From assembly GCF_030272615.1 (NCBI RefSeq), contig NC_081405.1, forward strand, positions 152,440,113-152,504,112: a stretch of 64,000 bases of DNA, read 5' to 3'. Below are positions 1 to 8,443 of the stretch, in pieces; within the stretch, counting starts at the first letter, position 1, and each line of letters begins with the position of its first letter. This stretch comes from Cryptomeria japonica (lineage: Eukaryota; Streptophyta; Pinopsida; Cupressales; Cupressaceae). The translations under genes and the position numbers were made by a program. The notes beneath the pieces are model-generated. The model ran no database searches and was not told the DNA's origin. It saw nothing but the letters and a program-made list of their open reading frames with translations.

Positions 1-93
1 GGACCAGAGCGCCCAGCACCCTGGTCCCTCAGGACCAGGGCGCCCAACGCCCTGGTCCCCAGGACCATGGCGCCTAGCGCCCTGGTCCTTGGG
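1..93 (+). repeat. Tandem GC-rich palindromes in T1 LTR (U3)
   Basis: Three consecutive units of about 31 bases each have the form GGACC(A/C)NGGCGCC, a short spacer, then GCNCCCTGGTCC. Each unit is nearly self-complementary and could fold as a hairpin. The units differ by a few substitutions. The same array recurs in the right LTR at 6608-6700. Confidence 0.85.
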
Positions 94-211
94 TCCTATT
101 TTGGGCCCGGTCTCCTAAGGGGTCTCGGGTCTTTTTGTTTGCAATTTGGAAATTATCTTTCCTGGTCGGCCTAAGGTCGGGAAAATCAGTCTATCAGCCC
201 TAATTGACAAG

Positions 212-219
212 TATATAAA
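212..219 (+). promoter_or_regulatory. TATA box of T1 5' LTR
   Basis: TATATAAA in an AT-rich context, followed by a pyrimidine-rich stretch (TTTTTCTCTCTC), is a plausible RNA polymerase II core promoter. The same octamer is kept at 6819-6826 in the other LTR. Confidence 0.6.
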
Positions 220-1080
220 CTACATTTTTCTCTCTCATTTGGAGATAACACATACATGACGGAAAAAAGGCGTGGAAACTATACTCAAGCATTCAAGCAT
301 TCAAGCATTCCTTCTAAGTCTCCATTCAAGGCTAAGTGTTACATTCAAGACAAGGATTCAACCATTGAAGAGGAGATCACATACTACTACAACATACAAC
401 ATACAACATCTAAACCTTCGCACATAAGGATACAAACATCCTTAGAACAAGGTATTAGTACTTGTTTTACAGTCATTTACATTTACAGCTCTTGCTCATT
501 TCTTGGTTAATTCCAAAACCGGGGTTTGACCTAAAGGCAAACCCCTAATCCCTAACCCCCCAATCGTCTTCGCTTTTTTGTGTGTAGGTTGCACGTACGC
601 GGCTGAGATTGAAAATCTGGAATCCTTGTGCAGAGACGAACAGATCCCCCTTCGTTTCGCGGATTTTTCAAAGGACCGTGGCGCCGGGCGCCATCGTCCC
701 AACAACTTTTGCTCAAATTTGCAGGACAACACCGTATCGACATTTTACTGCTAATTCCAGGTCCGCAACTTCATCCTATATCCCTATCTCAGTTTATAAA
801 GCGAATCTTTGTCATTTTCTATGCATTCCTAGCTCAATTCTTCTATGCACATTCTTTACAAAAGAGGGTAGCCTTGCTGTTTTAACCCTTGAAACTCATT
901 TAGCATCCAATCTTGCATTGCATGGGATTGGATCTTGTGGGTTTCAACCCCTCTTTTGAATGTAAAGTCTCCCCCCTAAGTGAAAACCATCGAATCCTAG
1001 CGAACCTCCCTTCTCTCTCCTTGTAGTTGGAAGAGGGGAGAGCAACTAGGGTTCGATCGCGATTTTTCCGCTTTACATTT

Positions 1081-1098
1081 TGGTGAACCCGACGTGAA
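1081..1098 (+). other. Primer-binding site of T1
   Basis: TGGTGAACCCGACGTGAA starts three bases after the LTR end, as expected for a site complementary to a tRNA 3' end (TGG pairs with CCA). I could not assign the tRNA species. The identical 18-mer is found in T2 on the opposite strand (11067-11084), and a one-base variant begins the T4 site. Confidence 0.8.
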
Positions 1099-2248
1099 CA
1101 TCCTTTCTGATTTTTCATGCTTAAATCTGAAAAAATTGATTACATTTCCATGTTTGATCTTTTGCAAAATTTTAGAGGTGATTGCATAAAAATCCTAAAA
1201 TTTCTCTTTTAGTAATTAAATTTGTGAAATTTTTAATTGTTAATGCTTGTTTCAGATCTGTCCTTCTATTACAAATTATCAATTCATATCTATGTTTTAA
1301 TTTTGAAAATTAAGTGGTTAAGTGTCAAAACCCTAATTTTTGAAACCCTCTTGATTCAACCTTTGTTCGACAATTTCACCGATCAAAACATCTCCAAATC
1401 AGCTGTAACTTTGGATTCCGCAATAAAATCACAATATCTTTCATCCCTGAAAATTTGGAAAAAAGTTGCGAGGACCGTGGCGCCGAGCGCCATCGTCCCC
1501 GACATTTTTTCCGAAATTTCGGGAGCGAGATCTTACTGTATTTTTCTGCTAAAATCCAGAATTTTGGCTGATTTTATCAATTTTAAAACCTTCAAAATTA
1601 CAGTCAAAGTTGGTCTTGTGATTGCTTGGATTAAGGCTTTTAAACATTCAAAAATCATTGAAACTGAAATTTTGTGTCAAAATTGTGTTCTTACTGTCCT
1701 AAATCTGAAAAGTGCGTTAACATTCATTAAAAATTTCAGTGCTTTATTCAAATTCTTGCATTTTGTGACTTTTGAAATTAAGTGCTTAATTACAACAACT
1801 TTGATTTCCGCTTTCAAAATTGAATTTTGCGTGAAATTGAGTCAATTTTTAAATTTCAAAATTTGCATTGCTCTTGACATTCCCTCTAAAATCATAAAAT
1901 TCAAAATTTCAGTTTCCCTCTCTTTTTCAAAATTCAAATTTTGCATTTTTCGACAATCTGGGTAGGGTTCAATTTTGAGATTGCAACTTTAATTTGGCCT
2001 ATCTACAGATCGTAAAATCACTCAATTTTTTCAGATTGGCTTTAAAATCATCATACCTTTCATCCCTGCAAATTTCGAAAAAAGTTGCAAGGATCGTGTT
2101 GCACTCCGAGCGCCACGGTCCCGGACATTTTTTCCGAAATTTCGGGAGACTATCGTGATTGCATTTAACAGCTTAAATCCAGAAGATTGGCTGATTTTAC
2201 TGAAAATTGCTACCTCTAAAATCAAAATTTTCTCTCCTTCTCTAGTGT
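1099..2248 (+). other. T1 5' leader with duplicated hairpin module
   Basis: This is an AT-rich leader between primer-binding site and gag start. It contains two copies of a module of about 123 bases, at 1439-1560 and 2058-2183. Each copy begins TTTCATCCCTG, passes through a GC-rich inverted repeat (GGACCGTGGCGCC...), then a palindrome CCGAAATTTCGG, and ends near AAATCCAGA. A 242-codon open frame at 1237-1965 crosses this AT-rich DNA. It has no recognisable domain and spans the first module, so I treat it as fortuitous. Confidence 0.75.
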
Positions 2249-5200
2249 ATGAGTTTTACAACAATAAGCCCTACTTACACTATTCTCGTTAGACGAAGCC
2301 GTAGAATTAAGTCTTTCCGAGGTTTAACTACTGAGGAGATGGAACCTAATTTGAATAGCCTTTTTAACGAGGACATGGGTAATTCCTCTAATCCTCCTAA
2401 TGATGAAGAAGCTCTCCATGAGGTTTTTGTAGAACAAATTTCGAAATTGGATAACCAATTTGACGATTTTCACCAATGGATGTCTCATGAGTACCCTGAT
2501 AGTCAAGCTCTTCCTTTAATTGAGGGTCTAAAACGTATGCTTCAAAGTGATAAGAATGGAATTGATATTTTGTGTGGTATTTCACACATTGTGGATTCGA
2601 ACGTGATGCCTATGAAGAGTTGTGCCAAAACTTTAGGTTATACACAACCTCCTACACGAGTCAATCATTCTATTCCTTTGATGACTTCTATTGCTAGCAT
2701 ACCTACCTTTACATCAAACATAATGGCTACTTCTACACAAGACATTCCTCCTGTGATCAACAGTCATGGGGGCAATCCTTCCTTTTCAATTAACCCTCTT
2801 CCTTCATTCAATCCGACTTCTTCATTCATTCATTCAATGAGTGTTCCTATTACATCTCCGCAAATGAACATGATGCAAGGGGGCAATTCATTTAATCATT
2901 CCATTCCTCCTTGTAGTGTTCCTCCTGTCCAATCCTCTCCTATGACTAATTATCATAGGGTCCCACCACCTTACTCTTTACCTTCTTTCAATAACATAAC
3001 ACCTCCATCTCAATCTAACACATCTAATATGAACTCTTCGACTGAAGCGACCATTAACAATCTTGCACAAACTGTCTCTTCTTTACAGCAACAAATTGCC
3101 TCTATGAATCAATCTAAGTTTAGTGTGCCCACATTTGATGTTGCGAGCCCACTTTCTCTTGACATTGTTCGAGCTATTCCCCCTAAACATGTTGAAATTC
3201 CACATTTGGAACTTTATAATGGTAAAGGTGATCCTCTAACACATGTTAAGACTTTTCAAACAATATGTACTGATTTTGCTTATGACCAAAGGTTGCTTGC
3301 AAAACTATTCACGAGAACATTAAGAGACAAAGCCCTACAATGGTACTGCTCGTTGCCTTCCTATTCTATTACTTCTTTCGAACAACTTGCAAATGCTTTC
3401 ATTCAACAATTTCAAAACAATATAAGTCCTAAAGTTACTTTGATTGATTTAATGCATTGTAAACAAGGTGTTAAAGAAAAAGTGACTGATTTCATTGGTA
3501 GATATAAGCATTTGTATGCTCAAATTTCTTTTCCAGTGCCTGACAATGATATTCAAAGAATCTTTATTTCTAATTTACAAAAAGATATTCGAGACAAACT
3601 TCTGTTTTCTGAGTTTACTTCTTTCCAACAGTTGTGTGCAACTCTTCACAATTATCAACTGACTGTGAGTCAAATGGAACAATCACATCCTATGGCTCCG
3701 AGTGATAAGGGTGATAGCAGTCAACAACCATTTGGGAAGTTTAAACCGAACAGAGATTCCATCAAATTCAATGAAAACATCATCAACAACAATGTGAATG
3801 CAGCATCAGGTGTGCCTCCTATTTCTAAATTTTTCAAGAAAGAAAGAAAGTATACTCCTTTGAATGAATCATTGTATAGTATTATGAATAAATTATTGGA
3901 ACAAAATGTGCTTACTCTTCCTCCTATAAGACAAATTGATCCTACAAAGATTACTTCACCTTATTTTGATAACAAAGCCTTTTGTCAATTTCATCGTCAG
4001 CCTGGGCATGATACTGAAAAATGTTTTTCTTTAAAGGGTAAAATTCAAGATTTGATTGATAATAATACTATTTCTGTTTATGGAGTGAATGATAAAGGCA
4101 ATACATCTGTAGCTCCTCCTAATCAAAATCTTCAGATTTTCACTGATCCATTACCTTCCCATACCTCTAATGCGATTGAGGCTAATGATTCCTCTCTCTC
4201 ATCTGATGGTCTTGTGTCTATGACTCCAAATGTGATTAACTTTGTAGAGCAGCAAGAAAACCCTAAAGAACCTTCCATCACATTTGATTCCAGTGAAACC
4301 ATTAGGGCACCTGATGGTCCTTTATATATAGTTGCAAAAGTCAAGAATACACCTTGCCGTGGAGTGCTTATTGATCCTTCGTGCATGGTTAATGTTATTA
4401 CTGAAGAATTTCTTTTTACTTTGCAATTGAATCAAGTGATTTATGACAAAACAGATGTGATTGTGAAACTATTTGATGCATTTTCTTCTCCCGCAATTGG
4501 TTCTATTACATTGCCTATTGAGGTCTATAACAAATCCCTTGATGTGAACTTTGCTATTATTCCATCTTCCGAACAATTTCGTGTGAAGCTTGGCTATCCT
4601 TGGCTATCTTCCATGAAAGCTATTGCTTCTCCTATTCATAAGTGTTTGAAATTTCCCCATAATGGTGAAATTGTTACTGTCAATCATAGCCTCTTTAAAC
4701 CAGCTGAAAGAACCTCTAGTGTTCCTCTTGATTACTTTTGGCCTAAACAATTCCAATCCCTTCCTCCGCGAAGTGATCATCTTTTCAAATCTTATCAAAA
4801 GTGGAAAACAGATATGATCCGATCTTTAAGTGAACCTAGAACACCTAAACTTGACATTCCTATCATTCTTGAGAAGGAAGTTCTTCCTTTGAAAGATAAA
4901 ACTAATGTCTTTCCTCAAGAAGATTCCCAACCCATCCCTATGGATGTGACTATGTCTATATCTAATAAACTTCCTATAAGTAGACCTATCCCTCCTCGTC
5001 ATGATGGACTTGGTCTCCTTCCTAAACCAAAAATTCCTCCTTTATATGGAGCAGTTCCTCCTCCTTCCTTTAATAGAGAGAAGAGACCTTCTTCTTCTCC
5101 TTTTATTCAGCCTAAGAGACCACAACCTAAACACCCAAGTGATAAGGATGAGAACATTACTCCTCCTCAATCTTCTTCACTTCCTACTAAGACTAGACGA

Positions 5201-5692
5201 AATCGTTCTGCACGTGAACGCCGACGAAAGCGTCGTCTTAGAGCTCAAGCAGCTGCTTCTCAAACTTTGCCATCTCCAAAAACACCTTCAACGAGCATTA
5301 TTCCATTTTCTCCTCAGCCGGACATTGAGCCTAAATCTCCTAAACATAAGATGCATGATGGTCTTGATCCTGTGCGAGTTAAAGATCCTATTTTTAGAAA
5401 TCTTGATGATGATATAGATGAAAATGTTATTCATGATGAAAATATTACTTCTCTTGCTTCTGATAGTGAATATGAACTTGTTGATATTGATAACCATTTA
5501 TCTAATGAATTTTCTAAAGCACTTATCCTAGCTCCTAGACAAGAACAATGTGGCTCGGAACATGAACATAGCCCTTGTTTGGATCTTGTGATAGCTCCAT
5601 CTGTTGTGTTGAATGTTCCTCCTCTAGCGTGTTCCCTGCCTTCCCGAAACATTGATCAGCAAGATCGGGGGGTAGATGACGTGCTAGAATAG
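2249..5692 (+). CDS. gag: Intact Gag-type polyprotein (1147 aa) with protease-like segment, T1
   Basis: An uninterrupted 1147-codon ORF would encode the structural capsid precursor that packages element RNA in the cytoplasm. From about residue 314 to 425 is a Ty3/gypsy retrotransposon gag (capsid) domain, including LYNGKGDP and WYCSLPSYS. At about 577-592 is a zinc-knuckle variant of the form CxFHxxPGHDTEKC. At about 690-815 is a retropepsin-like fold: VLIDPSCMVNVIT stands where an Asp-Ser/Thr-Gly or Asp-Gly-Gly motif is expected, followed by YPWLSS and LKFPHNGEIVTV. The catalytic Asp remains but the following residues are Pro-Ser, so proteolysis is doubtful. A Pro-rich tail holds an Arg/Lys-rich block around residues 983-1000. 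No polymerase or integrase follows. The ATG at 2249 is the first in frame after the leader. Confidence 0.9.
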   Translation: MSFTTISPTYTILVRRSRRIKSFRGLTTEEMEPNLNSLFNEDMGNSSNPPNDEEALHEVFVEQISKLDNQFDDFHQWMSHEYPDSQALPLIEGLKRMLQSDKNGIDILCGISHIVDSNVMPMKSCAKTLGYTQPPTRVNHSIPLMTSIASIPTFTSNIMATSTQDIPPVINSHGGNPSFSINPLPSFNPTSSFIHSMSVPITSPQMNMMQGGNSFNHSIPPCSVPPVQSSPMTNYHRVPPPYSLPSFNNITPPSQSNTSNMNSSTEATINNLAQTVSSLQQQIASMNQSKFSVPTFDVASPLSLDIVRAIPPKHVEIPHLELYNGKGDPLTHVKTFQTICTDFAYDQRLLAKLFTRTLRDKALQWYCSLPSYSITSFEQLANAFIQQFQNNISPKVTLIDLMHCKQGVKEKVTDFIGRYKHLYAQISFPVPDNDIQRIFISNLQKDIRDKLLFSEFTSFQQLCATLHNYQLTVSQMEQSHPMAPSDKGDSSQQPFGKFKPNRDSIKFNENIINNNVNAASGVPPISKFFKKERKYTPLNESLYSIMNKLLEQNVLTLPPIRQIDPTKITSPYFDNKAFCQFHRQPGHDTEKCFSLKGKIQDLIDNNTISVYGVNDKGNTSVAPPNQNLQIFTDPLPSHTSNAIEANDSSLSSDGLVSMTPNVINFVEQQENPKEPSITFDSSETIRAPDGPLYIVAKVKNTPCRGVLIDPSCMVNVITEEFLFTLQLNQVIYDKTDVIVKLFDAFSSPAIGSITLPIEVYNKSLDVNFAIIPSSEQFRVKLGYPWLSSMKAIASPIHKCLKFPHNGEIVTVNHSLFKPAERTSSVPLDYFWPKQFQSLPPRSDHLFKSYQKWKTDMIRSLSEPRTPKLDIPIILEKEVLPLKDKTNVFPQEDSQPIPMDVTMSISNKLPISRPIPPRHDGLGLLPKPKIPPLYGAVPPPSFNREKRPSSSPFIQPKRPQPKHPSDKDENITPPQSSSLPTKTRRNRSARERRRKRRLRAQAAASQTLPSPKTPSTSIIPFSPQPDIEPKSPKHKMHDGLDPVRVKDPIFRNLDDDIDENVIHDENITSLASDSEYELVDIDNHLSNEFSKALILAPRQEQCGSEHEHSPCLDLVIAPSVVLNVPPLACSLPSRNIDQQDRGVDDVLE

Positions 5693-6420
5693 TTACATTA
5701 GCATAGCAGATTCTCTCCCCCTCTCTTTTGTTACTTCTTCTATATGTTATTCTCATTCTTCTATTTGTTGTCCTTAGTGTTGTCTACTTGAGGACGATGC
5801 AAAGCATTGAGATCTCTCGATCTCTCTCATGTTGACTCAAAAGACAGATGTGTTCCCTTCTTCTAGGTGACCTTCCTTGATTGGGGAATGAAGAACAATT
5901 ATGCATACATACATATGATATATATACATGAATTATCATACAGCATACTGACCCCAAGGACAGCGAAGTCACCTCGTACTTTGTGTTTTGTGTCTATTAT
6001 CCTTGGGCTTATCTCACACTTGGGGGCTAAATCCTTGCGATAACGTGCTCCTTTCCTTTCTCATTCTTATGTGTATCACTACGTTAAAACAATCACCCCC
6101 GCTGAGGTGTGTGCGATCGCTTTAACGTAGGGGGGCATACATCCCGTTCATATCTTTTCAAGATACTTGAGAATTTCTTGGCAAATTTAGCTTTGCCTTG
6201 AAAATTCTTGATATCTTTCTTGCATGACTCATAGTGAGGGAACCTTACTACTGACAGTCATGGTTCTCCTTCATGATCTTCCCTTTTACTTTGTCAATCG
6301 AAGTCGTAAGATCCTTAGTCCACTGGGGGCTTGGTGTGTCTTGCCTCCTTGACGTGGTGAAAGTTTTTCAATGTTGTTTCCTTGTACTTTACCGGAAGTA
6401 TGAGCATACATACTCCCGCT
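5693..6420 (+). other. T1 3' non-coding region
   Basis: No supportable coding sequence lies between the gag stop and the polypurine tract. It includes a perfect 10-base inverted repeat, CTACGTTAAA (6079-6088) and TTTAACGTAG (6121-6130), enclosing a 32-base GC-richer loop. Several CCCCCGCT and AGTGGGGG tracts sit near the 3' end. Confidence 0.7.
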
Positions 6421-6435
6421 AAAGTGGGGGCTAAA
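6421..6435 (+). other. Polypurine tract of T1
   Basis: AAAGTGGGGGCTAAA lies directly before the right LTR start TGTAGC. The same tract, reversed, abuts the T4 and T5 3' LTRs. It primes plus-strand DNA synthesis in LTR retroelements. Confidence 0.8.
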
Positions 6436-7684
6436 TGTAGCATCCAAAAATTGTGACACTTGCAGTTTCGACTGCATTTCGGTCTTCACAATGGCGACGC
6501 AACACGCAACCTGAATGGAGACCCCGATGCTTGCTCACGACACCAAAAACTGCATTTTTCAAGTACCCTGGCCTGAACCTCCTTGCACCCTGATGTCTCG
6601 GGAGGTGGGACCAGAGCGCCCAGTGCCCTGGTCCCTCAGGACCAGGGCGCCCAGCGCCCTAGTCCCCAGGACCATGGCGCCCAGCGCCCTGGTCCCTGGG
6701 TCCTATTTTGGGCCCGGTCTCCTAAGGGGTCTCGGGTCTTTTTATTTGCAATTTGGAAATTATCTTTCCTGGTCGGCCTAAGGTCGGGAAAATCAGTCTA
6801 TCAGCCCTAATTGACAAGTATATAAACTACATTTTTCTCTCTCATTTGGAGATAACACATACATGATGGAAAAAAGGTGTGGAAACTATACTCAAGCATT
6901 CAAGCATTCAAGCATTCCTTCTAAGTCTCCATTCAAGGCTAAGTGTTGCATTCAAGACAAGGATTCAACCATTGAAGAGGAGATCACATACTACTACAAC
7001 ATACAACATACAACATCTAAACCTTCGCACAGAAGGATACAAACATCCTTAGAACAAGGTATTAGTACTTGTTTTACAGTCATTTACATTTACAGCTCTT
7101 GCTCATTTCTTGGTTAATTCAAAAACCGGGGTTTGACCTAAAGGCAAACCCCTAATCCCTAACCCCCCAATCATCTTCGCTTTTCTGTGTGTAGGTTGCA
7201 GGTACGCGGCTGAGATTGAAGATCTGGAATCCTTGTGCAGAGACGAACAGATCCCCCTTCGTTTCGCGGATTTTTCGGAGGACCGTGGCGCCGGGCACCA
7301 TCGTCCTGACAACTTTTGCTCAAATTTGCAGGACAGTGCCGTATCGACATTTTATTGCTAATTCTAGGTCCGCAGCTTCATCCTATATCCCTATCTCAGT
7401 TTATAAAGCGAATCTTTGTCATTTTCTATGCATTCCTAGCTCAATTCTTCTATGCACATTCTTTACAAAAGAGGGTAGCCTTGCTGTTTTAACCCTTGAA
7501 ACTCATTTAGCATCCAATCTTGCATTGCGTGGGATTGGATCTTGTGGGTTTCAACCCCTCTTTTGAATGTAAAGTCTCCCCCCTAAGTGAAAACCATCGA
7601 ATCCTAGCGAACCTCCCTTCTCTCTCCTTGGAGTTGGAAGAGGGGAGAGCTACTAGGGTTCGATCGCGATTTTTCCGCTTTACA
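6436..7684 (+). repeat. T1 3' LTR (complete, 1249 bp)
   Basis: It starts TGTAGC after the polypurine tract and ends TTTACA. It matches 1-1077 over its last 1077 bases. Features are a palindrome array at 6608-6700, a TATA box at 6819-6826 and a GC-rich hairpin module near 7271-7367. It is followed directly by T2 gag sequence. Confidence 0.95.
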
Positions 7685-8443
7685 GATGTCGCGTTCAATG
7701 TTATGAGAGTAATGAGCTAGGAACTTTTGGATGAGTTCCTCAAATGTTCTAATGCCACCTGATAGTCGAGAAAACCATGATGTGGTTGCTCCTCCCAAGC
7801 TTTGGGGAAAAAGGCGCATGAGGTATGTGTCTTCATATGCCACTTCGAGGCAAGCAGAATGAAATTCTCGGACATGATCACGAGGATCTCCCTTTCCTCT
7901 ATATTTTTTGAATTTTGGTGTTTCGAACCCGCATGGAAAGGGTGGCATATAAAGATTCCTATCAAAAGGATAGGGACATATGTCGTTAAGTGAGAATTGA
8001 TTGGTCTTAACACCACTATGAAGTTGTTGGGCGAGATTCTCGACTTGTTGCCACAACATCTCCATTTCATTTGGAGGAGGAGGTGGTGGGTTACCTCGAG
8101 GAATGTTATATCTGATGGGATCTCTACCTCTTTCCTCTTCATGGTGACTTTGTCTTTCTGATGCTTGTCTTAATTGGGCAAGATCAAAGTCAGAGGGGAG
8201 TTTTGCTCCTTCTTGAGCGAGTCTTAAGAAGTGAGCATCCGCATTGCTCCTGAGTATTTCATCAAACAATCTGTTAAAGAGAGGGTTATGCTGAGCCCTT
8301 TCGATTGTTGCAGGAGTAGGAGTACTTGGGTTTTCGTCATTTGCATTTCCTCCAAGTGCTTCTTGGAATTCATTGAGATTTTCCTCTTCTTCTTCTTCTA
8401 TTACTATTTCTCGTTGCCTTGATTGTGATTGGGTTTGAGCCAT
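7685..8443 (-). pseudogene. gag: T2 Gag, N-terminal 253 codons, truncated by T1 insertion
   Basis: The start is the ATG at 8443 (MAQTQSQS); an in-frame ATG 30 codons upstream at 8533 is also open but the sequence there is unlike gag. An acidic Glu run and a Pro run (about residues 115-122) precede the conserved NDICPYPFDRN motif. The gypsy capsid domain then starts near residue 170 (KYRGKGDPRDHVREF, LMRLFPQSLGGATTSWF). The frame is open until HNIERDI, where the T1 LTR begins. No stop or frameshift appears in the surviving part, unlike the homologous gag of T7, which has a nonsense codon at the LFPQSL glutamine. This suggests that T2 was recently functional. Confidence 0.88.

Larger units (their letters stand above)
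1..1077 (+). repeat. T1 5' LTR (left-truncated by window edge)
   Basis: This is the direct-repeat partner of 6608-7684. It ends in TTTACA just before the primer-binding site, matching the CA end of an LTR. It holds a GC-rich palindrome array at its visible start, a TATA box at 212-219, and a copy of the GC-rich hairpin module near 664-760. It supplies promoter and start site for the gag transcript. Confidence 0.93.
1..7684 (+). mobile_element. T1: non-autonomous Ty3/gypsy-type LTR retrotransposon (gag-only)
   Basis: The element consists of a truncated left LTR (1-1077), primer-binding site, leader, one long gag-type ORF, a 3' non-coding part, a polypurine tract and a complete right LTR (6436-7684). 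Base 1 aligns with 6608 and base 1077 with 7684 with no net indel, so about 172 bases of the left LTR lie outside the window. I count roughly 30 substitutions in 1077 aligned bases, mostly transitions, so the insertion is fairly young. No reverse transcriptase, RNase H or integrase is present, so mobility would need enzymes supplied in trans. The right end joins T2 gag at 7684/7685, so T1 is inserted in T2. The flanking GATGT at 7685 would be its target duplication, but the partner lies outside the window. Confidence 0.93.

Noticed and set aside
609-959. 116-codon open frame in T1 LTR, present again at 7216-7566
   Set aside because: It is duplicated only because LTRs are duplicated. It has no domain, and the two copies differ by scattered changes without sign of coding constraint.
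1081-1098. Naming the tRNA that primes T1, T2 and T4, or T3 and T7
   Set aside because: The sites begin with TGG as required but I could not match them to a plant tRNA 3' end from memory, so no assignment is made.
1237-1965. 242-codon open frame in the T1 leader
   Set aside because: AT-rich, composed mostly of Phe, Ile, Lys and Leu codons, spanning a duplicated non-coding module. No recognisable domain.
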